From UBA1181 sp045601045 (lineage in GTDB: Bacteria; Bacteroidota; Bacteroidia; Bacteroidales; Paludibacteraceae), in contig JAZRZA010000082.1 of assembly GCA_045601045.1 (NCBI GenBank), positions 82,984 through 146,983 on the forward strand: a stretch of 64,000 nt of DNA, read 5' to 3'. The translations under genes were made by a program, and so were the position numbers. This document shows, piece by piece, positions 35,051 through 41,842 of the stretch (position 1 is its first letter; every line of letters starts with the position of its first letter). Under the pieces are notes generated by a model. It saw only the letters and a list, made by a program, of their open reading frames with translations, searched no databases and was not told where the DNA came from.

Positions 35051-35212
35051 TCAAATCTTCTTGGAAAAAGTTAATGCCGCATTACGGCGGGAATTTTCTA
35101 CAAAGAGTTTGTTTTCCTCGGATAGCACTTTTGTGTTCTCAGACTTCTTTTTTTTGAAAAAACTGAGGCTAAGAGTCCCTTTAGAATGCATAGCCTTATT
35201 TGAGGTCTCCAT
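35051..35212 (-). CDS. antitoxin paralogue of module A
   Basis: This 53-residue protein starts METSNKAMHSKGTLSLSFFK and ends ENKLFVENSRRNAALTFSKKI. It is a clear paralogue of the antitoxin at 37442-37630 (ENNLFVENARQKAALIFSKKI), with a shortened N-terminal half. It has a full promoter at 35238-35268 but its toxin is degraded, so it may be a solitary antitoxin able to bind the partner of module B. The start is the ATG after the promoter. Confidence 0.75.
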   Translation of the reverse strand: METSNKAMHSKGTLSLSFFKKKKSENTKVLSEENKLFVENSRRNAALTFSKKI

Positions 35213-35237
35213 AGTTCGATGTTTTTGAGATGATATG

Positions 35238-35268
35238 CAAAAGTACAAATAGGACAACACACTTCCAA
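35238..35268 (-). promoter_or_regulatory. promoter of antitoxin module A
   Basis: On the minus strand TTG (35266-35268), 20 bp and TACTTTTG (35238-35245) form a full consensus promoter. The surrounding sequence is nearly the same as that before module B. Confidence 0.75.
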
Positions 35269-35358
35269 ACATCTTGCAACATAAAAAATCCTGCGCCTGT
35301 GCAGATGTGGCTTTTTGTATGATAATTTTGGCCTATACGCAGTCTCTCTGCCTCTTCG

Positions 35359-35964
35359 TTAAATCAAGTTTAAAATTATACTTGCCCATTCCGGAATCTT
35401 GTCTGTATATTGCTTCGCCAACTTGCCTTCCGAAAGACGGAAAAGCAATTTTGCGTCTTCATTGTCAATGGAGTTGTCGTAGAAATAGGTGCGATCAACC
35501 AATTTACTTAAAATACTGGCATTCGCAATTGATTTCTGAAATCGAGAGATGATTTTCGTGATAGGAACATCATGTCCTCCTTCCATCACTCTGGATGCGA
35601 TTCTACTAGCATTGATTGTTGGCGACTGCGTACTAACAAAAAAAAGCCGCACAAAAAAGCCATTGTCAATTGCGCGTTTGACAAAATCAACTTTATCTGT
35701 TCTAGATAGAACTGTCTCAAAAATCAAACTTTGCTTATTTCTCAAGCACTCTTCTCTTAGATTCTCGCAATACTCAACCGATTGATGAATTGCTACAGGA
35801 GAGTTCCAATCTCCAAATTTCTCTTGTGCAATAGTGTCGGGATTGATGTACACAGCATCTTCCATCCATTCATGTCTGAGAATTTTGGAAGTGACCGATG
35901 TTTTTCCTGAACCATTAGGTCCTGCAATAACAATCAAGACGGGTTTATGCTCTCTTGTCACCAT
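35359..35964 (-). CDS. zeta-type toxin (P-loop kinase)
   Basis: This 201-residue protein is a zeta-toxin family kinase. The Walker A motif is IVIAGPNGSGKTSVTSKIL (about 11-29), followed by YINPDTIAQEKFGDW, SLIFETVLSRTDKVDF and the Arg-rich SRIASRVMEGGHDVP. Zeta toxins phosphorylate UDP-N-acetylglucosamine and block wall synthesis, unless held by an epsilon-type antitoxin. The upstream gene overlaps by 20 bp and is its likely antitoxin. Confidence 0.86.
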   Translation of the reverse strand: MVTREHKPVLIVIAGPNGSGKTSVTSKILRHEWMEDAVYINPDTIAQEKFGDWNSPVAIHQSVEYCENLREECLRNKQSLIFETVLSRTDKVDFVKRAIDNGFFVRLFFVSTQSPTINASRIASRVMEGGHDVPITKIISRFQKSIANASILSKLVDRTYFYDNSIDNEDAKLLFRLSEGKLAKQYTDKIPEWASIILNLI

Positions 35965-36172
35965 AGCTATTTGTCAACGCCCTTATTTCATCAAAGAAAC
36001 GACGGTGAGCCTCCTGAGATTTTTCCTTCGCCTCCTCCGCAACCTCATGCATAATATGAGCCAACATCTCATCTGTTGGCTCTTCCATGCTGGTCAGCCT
36101 GTATTGGTTTAATATTTCTTCTGGCATAATCGAATCCTCCTTCCCTACAAAAGTAGATTTTTTTAAAGACAT
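35945..36172 (-). CDS. probable antitoxin of the zeta-type pair
   Basis: This 75-residue acidic helical protein (MSLKKSTFVGKEDSIMPEEI start, then TDEMLAHIMHEVAEEAKEKS) overlaps the start of the zeta toxin gene by 20 bp. Its size, helical make-up and coupling suit an antitoxin. It does not look like classical epsilon. The start at 36172 is the first ATG after the terminator repeat and gives a fully soluble protein. Confidence 0.72.
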   Translation of the reverse strand: MSLKKSTFVGKEDSIMPEEILNQYRLTSMEEPTDEMLAHIMHEVAEEAKEKSQEAHRRFFDEIRALTNSYGDKRA

Positions 36173-36208
36173 ATCCAAATGACGACAAAAACGTACACTA
36201 TAAAAAAA

Positions 36209-36232
36209 GCCGCACCCAAGTCGGATGCGGCT
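36209..36232. repeat. dispersed terminator repeat, copy 2
   Basis: Hairpin with arms GCCGCA and TGCGGC, A7 on its left side; same family as the elements at 33937, 37708 and 39094. On the minus strand it would end transcription of the small-peptide genes. Confidence 0.7.
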
Positions 36233-36266
36233 TATGATCAAAAACAAAATAAATACCTGAAGTTTT

Positions 36267-36392
36267 CTATTTTACTTTATCTTTTATCTTTGATTTAATT
36301 TTTTCCCAAGTCATTATCGCAGCAATTTTTACTGCTTTTACTGCTTTTTTGCGAATTTTACTATTTATATCTTGATCTGGCGTCAACGGCAT
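36267..36392 (-). CDS. small cationic peptide (41 residues)
   Basis: This short ORF starts MPLTPDQDINSKIRKKAVKA and ends KIKSKIKDKVK. It is strongly basic and could form an amphipathic helix. It begins 4 bp after the stop of the hydrophobic 45-residue peptide gene, so the two may be co-translated. Longer starts at 36434 (55 residues) or 36452 (61 residues) overlap that gene. The composition recalls cationic antimicrobial or membrane-active peptides, but no family is known to me. Confidence 0.45.
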   Translation of the reverse strand: MPLTPDQDINSKIRKKAVKAVKIAAIMTWEKIKSKIKDKVK

Positions 36393-36396
36393 AATA

Positions 36397-36534
36397 CTAC
36401 TTTTTGTTTTCTCTGTTGTTTTTTGTTGATTCATAAACAGTTTTTGCACCAATTATCGCAACTACCGCTTTAGCTACTGCAGGTGCAGCTTTCGCTACTG
36501 CAGCAATAATAGCTGGTATCAATGGAGCTGGCAT
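36397..36534 (-). CDS. small hydrophobic peptide (45 residues)
   Basis: This 45-residue ORF starts MPAPLIPAIIAAVAKAAPAV and continues to a second Ala/Val-rich helix ending in AIIGAKTVYE and a charged KNNRENKK tail. One membrane-length Ala/Val/Ile segment covers residues 6-30. It is followed at once by the cationic 41-residue ORF. A membrane toxin, bacteriocin or signalling peptide are all possible; sequence alone does not tell. Its leader has the same AGTTGCGCCCG segment as the lipoprotein gene at 34603. Confidence 0.5.
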   Translation of the reverse strand: MPAPLIPAIIAAVAKAAPAVAKAVVAIIGAKTVYESTKNNRENKK

Positions 36535-36662
36535 AAATCTATCCCTAATTTCGTGTCGGGCGCAACTTCTAATATTACGTTATCTTACAATGCAAGTATA
36601 GTAAAATTAGCAGCCTATGCACCTCACCGAAAGGTTGGAAAAATCATACGATTCGTATAGTA

Positions 36663-36890
36663 TTATTTGACAATGTCCAATTGAGCGGAATAGAGCAGGA
36701 AGAAATCATAGTTTAATAATTTCGACATTTTTTGAAGCAGACAAGTGTCGATATACTGTCGCTTGTAGATATCATAGATATTGGCTCGCTCGCAACCTAA
36801 TTGCTTTGCCAACCAAGAAGGGCTACGCCCCTGGTCTTTCATCACCTGTTTGATGATTTCGCCTATGTGTATTTCTTCGTTTGTGTGCAT
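36663..36890 (-). CDS. XRE-like HTH DNA-binding protein
   Basis: This 75-residue protein has a helix-turn-helix of the Xre type (about 8-60: SPSWLAKQLGCERANIYDIY, where ANIYDIYKRQ is the recognition helix), and an aromatic C-terminus YDFFLLYSAQ. It would bind DNA as a small regulator. Its start codon directly abuts the U7 tract of the structured leader at 36891-37075, so it looks to be under attenuation. The gene is downstream of the PemK-type toxin on the same strand. Confidence 0.8.
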   Translation of the reverse strand: MHTNEEIHIGEIIKQVMKDQGRSPSWLAKQLGCERANIYDIYKRQYIDTCLLQKMSKLLNYDFFLLYSAQLDIVK

Positions 36891-37075
36891 AAAAAAAGCG
36901 TGAACCGTTCGTTGATTGCTTATTTAGAACTGAAGGCTCCGCCAAGAACCGGTAACGACAAATAAGCACGAAACGGTTCACACCCTAAGGCGTGAACCTC
37001 CCGCATCACTTATTCTCTCGTTTAAAAATTTGGCGGATTTTACAGTTCGAGAACAAGAGCGTTAAGCTCAAAAAA
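36891..37075 (-). ncRNA. structured leader element, copy B, before the HTH gene (attenuator-like)
   Basis: On the minus strand this RNA carries a hairpin GAGC/GCTC (37057-37069), a short ORF MREVHALGCEPFRAY... of 28 codons (37006 to 36920) and two exclusive structures. GGTTCAC (36992-36998) can pair with GTGAACC (36975-36981). Alternatively, GTGAACCGTT (36972-36981) pairs with AACGGTTCAC (36900-36909), with inner stem TGCTTATTT/AAATAAGCA, to make a terminator ending in T7. The HTH ATG begins right after the T7. Copy A at 34713-34895 keeps the outer stems while the inner loop differs. Confidence 0.7.
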
Positions 37076-37107
37076 TTATATTATGTAATAATTTGTATTC
37101 CTGTTTC

Positions 37108-37440
37108 TTAAAAAATACTTGTTTTAATTTTCTCTACCACTTCATCGAAATAGGGCTGTTTTAACACCCCAATCTTACATATCACATCTCTTTCCACATC
37201 ACCCACTAATAACTGACATTTGACATAACTAACCTTACTCAAAGGTTTAGTCATCATTCTATCCTTCAACTCATAACAATACTGCGGATTGTAGTCTTTT
37301 GACGATATCAAAGCGAAATACATGAATCCTTCATCCTCTTGCAATTGATCGTTGGAAACTATCAAAGCTGGATGAGGTTTGCAAACACCATCAGGAAATA
37401 GAAAATTAATCTCTACGATATCTCTTTGATGATACTTCAT
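37108..37440 (-). CDS. PemK/MazF-type toxin
   Basis: This 110-residue protein looks like a PemK/MazF-family ribonuclease toxin: the beta-strand start KYHQRDIVEINFLFPDGVCK, then PHPALIVSNDQLQ (family PxxIVSND-type motif) and SKVSYVKCQLLVGDVERDV. It would cut mRNA. The start lies 1 bp after the antitoxin stop. A related but broken copy is at 34935-35049. The structured leader and HTH gene follow in the same direction. Confidence 0.8.
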   Translation of the reverse strand: MKYHQRDIVEINFLFPDGVCKPHPALIVSNDQLQEDEGFMYFALISSKDYNPQYCYELKDRMMTKPLSKVSYVKCQLLVGDVERDVICKIGVLKQPYFDEVVEKIKTSIF

Positions 37441-37441
37441 G

Positions 37442-37630
37442 TTAAATTTTCTTTGAAAAGATTAACGCCGCTTTTTGGCGCGCATTTTCCACAAAAAGAT
37501 TATTCTCCTCGGATAATTCTTTTGTATTCTCCATCTTCTTCTCTTTAAATAATCCTGATTCCAAAAGATTCTTAAGGAGTTGCATGGCCTTGTTTGAGGA
37601 TGCGTCGTATGTCAGTGTAATAGTCTCCAT
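37442..37630 (-). CDS. antitoxin of the PemK/MazF-type pair
   Basis: This 62-residue protein begins METITLTYDASSNKAMQLLK, a form common to small Bacteroidota antitoxins with a short beta strand followed by helices, and ends ENARQKAALIFSKKI. It is encoded directly before the toxin. The first ATG after the promoter at 37655-37685 is used. It is paralogous to the protein at 35051-35212. Confidence 0.78.
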   Translation of the reverse strand: METITLTYDASSNKAMQLLKNLLESGLFKEKKMENTKELSEENNLFVENARQKAALIFSKKI

Positions 37631-37654
37631 AGTTCGATGCTTTAAGATGATATG

Positions 37655-37685
37655 CAAAAATACAAATTGAACGATACACTTCCAA
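37655..37685 (-). promoter_or_regulatory. promoter of the PemK-type TA operon
   Basis: TTG (37683-37685), 20 bp and TATTTTTG (37655-37662) form a full consensus promoter on the minus strand, 24 bp before the antitoxin ATG. It matches the promoter at 35238-35268. Confidence 0.78.
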
Positions 37686-37707
37686 ATATCTTGCAACAAT
37701 AAAAAAA

Positions 37708-37730
37708 GCCGCACCCAAGTCGGATGCGGC
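37708..37730. repeat. dispersed terminator repeat, copy 3
   Basis: Hairpin with arms GCCGCA and TGCGGC, with A7 on the left that gives T7 on the minus strand. It lies after the AAA ATPase gene and just before the TA promoter. Confidence 0.72.
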
Positions 37731-37768
37731 ATGTATGGACGTATATAAATGTTTGTGAATTTATATGA

Positions 37769-38947
37769 CTAATAATTTAATCCAAACATCCAAAGGGGGA
37801 TGATATTCCCAGAGCCGTATTCAATGTCGTCTTTAACTATGAAAGCGTTTTTCAAGTTCTCAATTTGCTTTTGACCTTTGTTTTTGCCACCTATTTCAAA
37901 CGTGATTCCATTTATTTCGAAATCAGATTGTTTTGATATTGTAATTTTGTTACGGACACGTATCTGGTTAAAAAAGAATGTTTCTCTGATATTGCCAATG
38001 TTTGAAAAATCTTCCCCTAGCACATAAATCAAGTTTGGATTGTCTAAATAGACTTTCTCAACTTTGCCTAAGCCCATGATTCCATTGGTTGCGTCGCGTA
38101 CCTGTGCAATCATACCTGCATTTTCCATATATAAGAAATAATCAGACAAGTCATTCCTGCTGACATTAATCATCTTGGAAATTTTATCCATAATAGGCTT
38201 GAATGGAACACTCACAGCAATGATTGACATCAGTTTTTTTAGTTTTCTCCCAGTAGAAGCGTTCATATTTGCAAATTGTGGGATATCAACTTCCATTGTC
38301 AAATTGATAATCTGGTTCATTTTAACTGAAAATAGATTGTCTTTTGCAAACGGATAGTATCCTTTTTGCAAGTATTCCTTAAATAGTGGCAAAGGATGAG
38401 GTGTGTCCTTTATAACAAATGGTTTATTCTCAATTATCTCATCCAAAGAGAGAATAGGGACATCTATTATTCCATGGAACATAGCAAGGTATTCTCGGAA
38501 AGAGAGCCCTTGCATCTTATATATTGGCGCACGACGACTCAAATCAGACTCTCCTTTTGTAATGTCCAGAACCGAAGACCCAGTAAAAGAAACTTTCATG
38601 TCTGGATGGGTGTCATAAATCTGTTTTAGCTCCTGTGACCAATTAGGGTATTTATGAACCTCATCAATAAATAGATGTCTGCCACCTTCCTTGGAAAATT
38701 GATCTGCAAGTTCAACAAGAGAATGGTTGGAAAAATAGGTGTTGTCGGCAGAAACATAAAATAAACCACCCTCTTCTTGATGTTGCTTCATATACTGAAG
38801 GAATAGAACAGTCTTGCCTACTCCTCTCGGCCCAACAAGACCAAACATACGCTCTTGCCAATCGATTATATTATACATATATCGATGAAAATCAGTAGGG
38901 ACATTCCATAACTGATTTTGCATATAATTCACTAAACTGATATCCAT
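37769..38947 (-). CDS. AAA ATPase with DUF4143 domain
   Basis: This 392-residue ATPase of the AAA_14/DUF4143 type has the Walker A motif LVGPRGVGKTVLFLQYM (about 36-52), Walker B GGRHLFIDEVHKYPNW and sensor SFTGSSVLDI, then the SRRAPIYKMQGLSFREYL motif. The C-terminal half is DUF4143, ending with a nuclease-like NQIRVRNKITISKQSDFEINGITFEIGG segment (cut here for length: Asp-x-Glu in DFEI). It has no known substrate; such genes are common in mobile or accessory regions. A 16-bp inverted repeat lies upstream at 39001-39039. Confidence 0.83.
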   Translation of the reverse strand: MDISLVNYMQNQLWNVPTDFHRYMYNIIDWQERMFGLVGPRGVGKTVLFLQYMKQHQEEGGLFYVSADNTYFSNHSLVELADQFSKEGGRHLFIDEVHKYPNWSQELKQIYDTHPDMKVSFTGSSVLDITKGESDLSRRAPIYKMQGLSFREYLAMFHGIIDVPILSLDEIIENKPFVIKDTPHPLPLFKEYLQKGYYPFAKDNLFSVKMNQIINLTMEVDIPQFANMNASTGRKLKKLMSIIAVSVPFKPIMDKISKMINVSRNDLSDYFLYMENAGMIAQVRDATNGIMGLGKVEKVYLDNPNLIYVLGEDFSNIGNIRETFFFNQIRVRNKITISKQSDFEINGITFEIGGKNKGQKQIENLKNAFIVKDDIEYGSGNIIPLWMFGLNY

Positions 38948-39000
38948 AGATTATTCTTTTCTCGCAAATATATAATAATTGCACTACAGAAAAGCATTTT

Positions 39001-39039
39001 TTATAGTTTTTTGCACTTTTAAGGTGCAAAAAACTATAA
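39001..39039. promoter_or_regulatory. perfect inverted repeat upstream of the AAA ATPase gene
   Basis: Arms of 16 bp (TTATAGTTTTTTGCAC and its complement) surround a 7-base spacer, TTTTAAG. It sits 54 bp before the ATPase start codon and could be an operator or a hairpin in the leader. Confidence 0.65.
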
Positions 39040-39093
39040 TTTTGGGGATTTGTCATATCACAGACATTTTTCCAAATGCAATAGAAACAAAAA

Positions 39094-39118
39094 AGCCGCA
39101 CCCAAGTTGGATGCGGCT
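39094..39118. repeat. dispersed terminator repeat, copy 4
   Basis: Hairpin with arms AGCCGCA and TGCGGCT, A7 on the left. It is placed after the PEPCK gene and can end that minus-strand transcript. Confidence 0.75.
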
Positions 39119-39144
39119 TCCCGTATAATGAATTCTAAATAGAA

Positions 39145-40989
39145 TTACATTCCAAGACGTTGCTTCAAGATAGCCAAGCGATCGCTCAACTCCTTTGGAA
39201 GGTGTCCAGCGAACTTAGCATAGTGCTCCTCGATACGCTCAACCTCGTCCTTCCACTCGTCAACGTTGACAGCCAAAACTTGCTCCATTGTCTTCTCGTT
39301 CCAGCAAGAGTCAAGACCCTCGATGTTGATAGCACCCTTAGCAGGTACCTTTCCGATTGGAGTGTCAACTGTCTCACCTTGACCGTTGCAACGATCGAAG
39401 ATGTAAGCCAATACACGGCTGTTATCACCGTAACCTGGCCACAAGAATCCTGCAGGAAGAGCCTTGTTGCTCTTGTCACGACGGAACCAGTTTACGAAGA
39501 AGATCTTAGGCATGTTCTTACCACCCTTAGCTTGTGGCAACTTCTCCATATCGATCCAGTGTTGGAAGTAGTCACCCATGTTGTAACCACAGAATGGCAA
39601 CATAGCGAATGGGTCACGACGAACACCAGCCTTCAAACCGATAGCAGCAGCTGTAACCTCAGAACCTACGATAGATCCCATGAATACACCGTGTGCCCAA
39701 TCCTCAGCCTCGTGTACCAATGGTACAGTATTAGGACGACGACCACCGAAGAGGATAGCGTCTACCTTAACACCCTTAGGAGACTCCCAGTCAGATGCGA
39801 TACCTGGACAGTTAGCGGCAGGAGCAGCGAAACGAGAGTTCTTGTGAGCTACTGGATTCTCATCAGCGTCGCGAGAAGCAGGGTCGTTTACGATGTTACC
39901 CTTCCAGTCGATTGTTCCCTTAGGACAATCGTAACCGATACCTTCCCACCAAATATCATTATCTGGAGTCAAACCTACGTTTGTGAAGATAGTGTTCTTG
40001 CAGCAAGAGTCAAGAGCGTTCTTGTTAGTCTTAGCTGAAGTATAAGGAGCTACACCGAAGAAACCAGCCTCTGGGTTGATTGCGCGAAGGTTACCCTCCT
40101 CGTCGAACTTCATCCAAGCGATATCGTCTCCGATAGTCTCAACCTTCCATCCTGGGATAGTAGGGATCAACATAGCCAAGTTTGTCTTACCACAAGCTGA
40201 TGGGAATGCAGCACAAACGCACTTAGTCTCCTTAGTAGCCTCCTTAGTAAGCTTAAGGATCAACATGTGCTCTGCCAACCAACCCTCTTCTTGAGCCATC
40301 TTAGACGCGATACGAAGAGCGAAACACTTCTTACCAAGCAAAGCGTTACCTCCGTAACCAGAACCGTATGTCCAGATCTCGTGCTCCTCAGGGAATTGTA
40401 CGATGTACTTGTCATCGATTGGAGCGCAAGCCCACTTAGCATCCTTAAGACCCTCTGGCAATGGCTTACCAACAGAGTGGATACATGGGATAAAGTCGTT
40501 CTTCTCCTCGATCAACTTAAGCGCGCCAGCACCCATACGAGTCATGATCTTCATAGAACCAACTACGTAAGCTGAATCAGTGATCTCAACACCCAATTGA
40601 GAGATAGGACCACCCAAAGGACCCATTGAGAATGGGATAACGTACATTGTACGACCCTTCATACAACCAGTATACTTGCCGATAAGGATTTTCTTCATCT
40701 CCTTAGGATCCATCCAGTTGTTAGTAGGACCCGCATCTTCCTTCTTGCGTGAGCAGATGAAAGTACGACCCTCTACACGTGCAACGTCAGAAGGATCTGA
40801 TTGGAAGTAGTAGCTGTTAGGACGCTTCTTGTCGTCCAACTTCTTTGCCAAACCTTCAGCAACGCACTCGTCCATAAGGCGAGTGAACTCAGCGTCTGAT
40901 CCGTCGCAAAGCACAACCTTCTCTGGCTGCATAATGTCAGCCCACATCTTAACCCAAGTGTTAAGTTTTGCGCAATTTGTCTTAATCAT
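39145..40989 (-). CDS. pckG: phosphoenolpyruvate carboxykinase (GTP)
   Basis: This 614-residue protein is the GTP-dependent PEP carboxykinase, linking oxaloacetate and PEP. The P-loop is CVCAAFPSACGKTNLAMLIP near 270, with the substrate-binding arm RTMYVIPFSMGPLGGPIS and the metal site region IGDDIAWMKF. In anaerobic Bacteroidota the enzyme often runs in the carboxylating direction as a first step to succinate. Codon use is highly biased, in keeping with strong expression. Its -7 box TATCTTTG is at 41047-41054. Confidence 0.96.
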   Translation of the reverse strand: MIKTNCAKLNTWVKMWADIMQPEKVVLCDGSDAEFTRLMDECVAEGLAKKLDDKKRPNSYYFQSDPSDVARVEGRTFICSRKKEDAGPTNNWMDPKEMKKILIGKYTGCMKGRTMYVIPFSMGPLGGPISQLGVEITDSAYVVGSMKIMTRMGAGALKLIEEKNDFIPCIHSVGKPLPEGLKDAKWACAPIDDKYIVQFPEEHEIWTYGSGYGGNALLGKKCFALRIASKMAQEEGWLAEHMLILKLTKEATKETKCVCAAFPSACGKTNLAMLIPTIPGWKVETIGDDIAWMKFDEEGNLRAINPEAGFFGVAPYTSAKTNKNALDSCCKNTIFTNVGLTPDNDIWWEGIGYDCPKGTIDWKGNIVNDPASRDADENPVAHKNSRFAAPAANCPGIASDWESPKGVKVDAILFGGRRPNTVPLVHEAEDWAHGVFMGSIVGSEVTAAAIGLKAGVRRDPFAMLPFCGYNMGDYFQHWIDMEKLPQAKGGKNMPKIFFVNWFRRDKSNKALPAGFLWPGYGDNSRVLAYIFDRCNGQGETVDTPIGKVPAKGAINIEGLDSCWNEKTMEQVLAVNVDEWKDEVERIEEHYAKFAGHLPKELSDRLAILKQRLGM

Positions 40990-41046
40990 AACTTTATTTA
41001 TATAAAATGTAAATTTCTTCTAGAGTCGAATGCTCAAAAAGCGGTG

Positions 41047-41054
41047 CAAAGATA
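41047..41054 (-). promoter_or_regulatory. -7 promoter box of the PEPCK gene
   Basis: TATCTTTG on the minus strand matches TAnnTTTG. The leader to the ATG is about 50 bases. No TTG was seen at the expected -33 position. Confidence 0.6.
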
Positions 41055-41092
41055 CGATAAAAAAATAAGAAATTTATATTTATGCGTAAATA

Positions 41093-41800
41093 TTATTTCT
41101 CCTTCTCGGAGGGAAGAAACTCCTTCATGGAAACAGGAATGCTCATCGAGAATTCAGTAGGCGCGTTCCAATCGGGATTATCCACGCGATACTTCGTCTC
41201 CGTAGTCAAGAGGATCATGCCATTGGCACCTCTCGCGCCCATTGCCGCGCTCTCGGCGTTCGAACCTCTCACCACCTCCGCATAGGCGATCTCCACAAGG
41301 GGAACCGTCGACACATCACTGGTCAACTGGCCATCAATAAAATAGAGCGGCTCCATATTTCCATTGAATGTGGTAGGCGCATTTTGACGAGGCACTTTGA
41401 CATTGACCGCAGCCAACGCCATCCGCTCTCCAGTGCGCTCCAAGACATCTTTTGTCAGAATAATTCCGTTGTACTCAGCGGTAGGCACATAAGGGGATTT
41501 TTTCAAATTCACATTCAACAAACCGGATTGCTCATTGATGACCACCGTGGAGGCACCATTCAACGGAAGAAAAACAAAATGCTCAAAACGAGGAGATTTC
41601 ACCACAAGCGTATCCGTGGCAACGTTCACATTTTTAACGGAAAATTTACCCTTCTTGTCCGGACGGCTTATTTTATTCGCGCCCTTCACATAGAGGGAAA
41701 CATCATTTTTCGCTTCGGAAACATAACGGCCGGAAACCGTCTCCGCACCTGACAAGACCGGCAAGAGACTCAGTCCCGCCATCAATAGCGCTTTTCTCAT
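41093..41800 (-). CDS. exported TonB-receptor plug-like protein
   Basis: This 235-residue exported protein has a signal peptide (MRKALLMAGLSLLPVLSGAE). A beta domain of carboxypeptidase-regulatory type (SGRYVSEAKNDVSLYVKGAN) is followed by a plug-like region: EPLYFIDGQLTSDVSTVPLV, then EVVRGSNAESAAMGARGANG and MILLTTE. That is the plug of SusC-type TonB receptors without any barrel. It lies 42 bp after the gene for a lipoprotein next to a LolA-like protein. A structural or regulatory role is only inferred. Confidence 0.65.
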   Translation of the reverse strand: MRKALLMAGLSLLPVLSGAETVSGRYVSEAKNDVSLYVKGANKISRPDKKGKFSVKNVNVATDTLVVKSPRFEHFVFLPLNGASTVVINEQSGLLNVNLKKSPYVPTAEYNGIILTKDVLERTGERMALAAVNVKVPRQNAPTTFNGNMEPLYFIDGQLTSDVSTVPLVEIAYAEVVRGSNAESAAMGARGANGMILLTTETKYRVDNPDWNAPTEFSMSIPVSMKEFLPSEKEK

Positions 41801-41842
41801 AAAAATTATACTTTAAATTAGACGACCCGATTCAAACAATCA

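Noticed and set aside
36900..37000. CRISPR-like or IS-end interpretation of the repeated GTGAACC motifs
   Set aside because: The repeats form nested RNA hairpins in a fixed order and there are no regular spacers, cas genes, transposase or target-site duplications.
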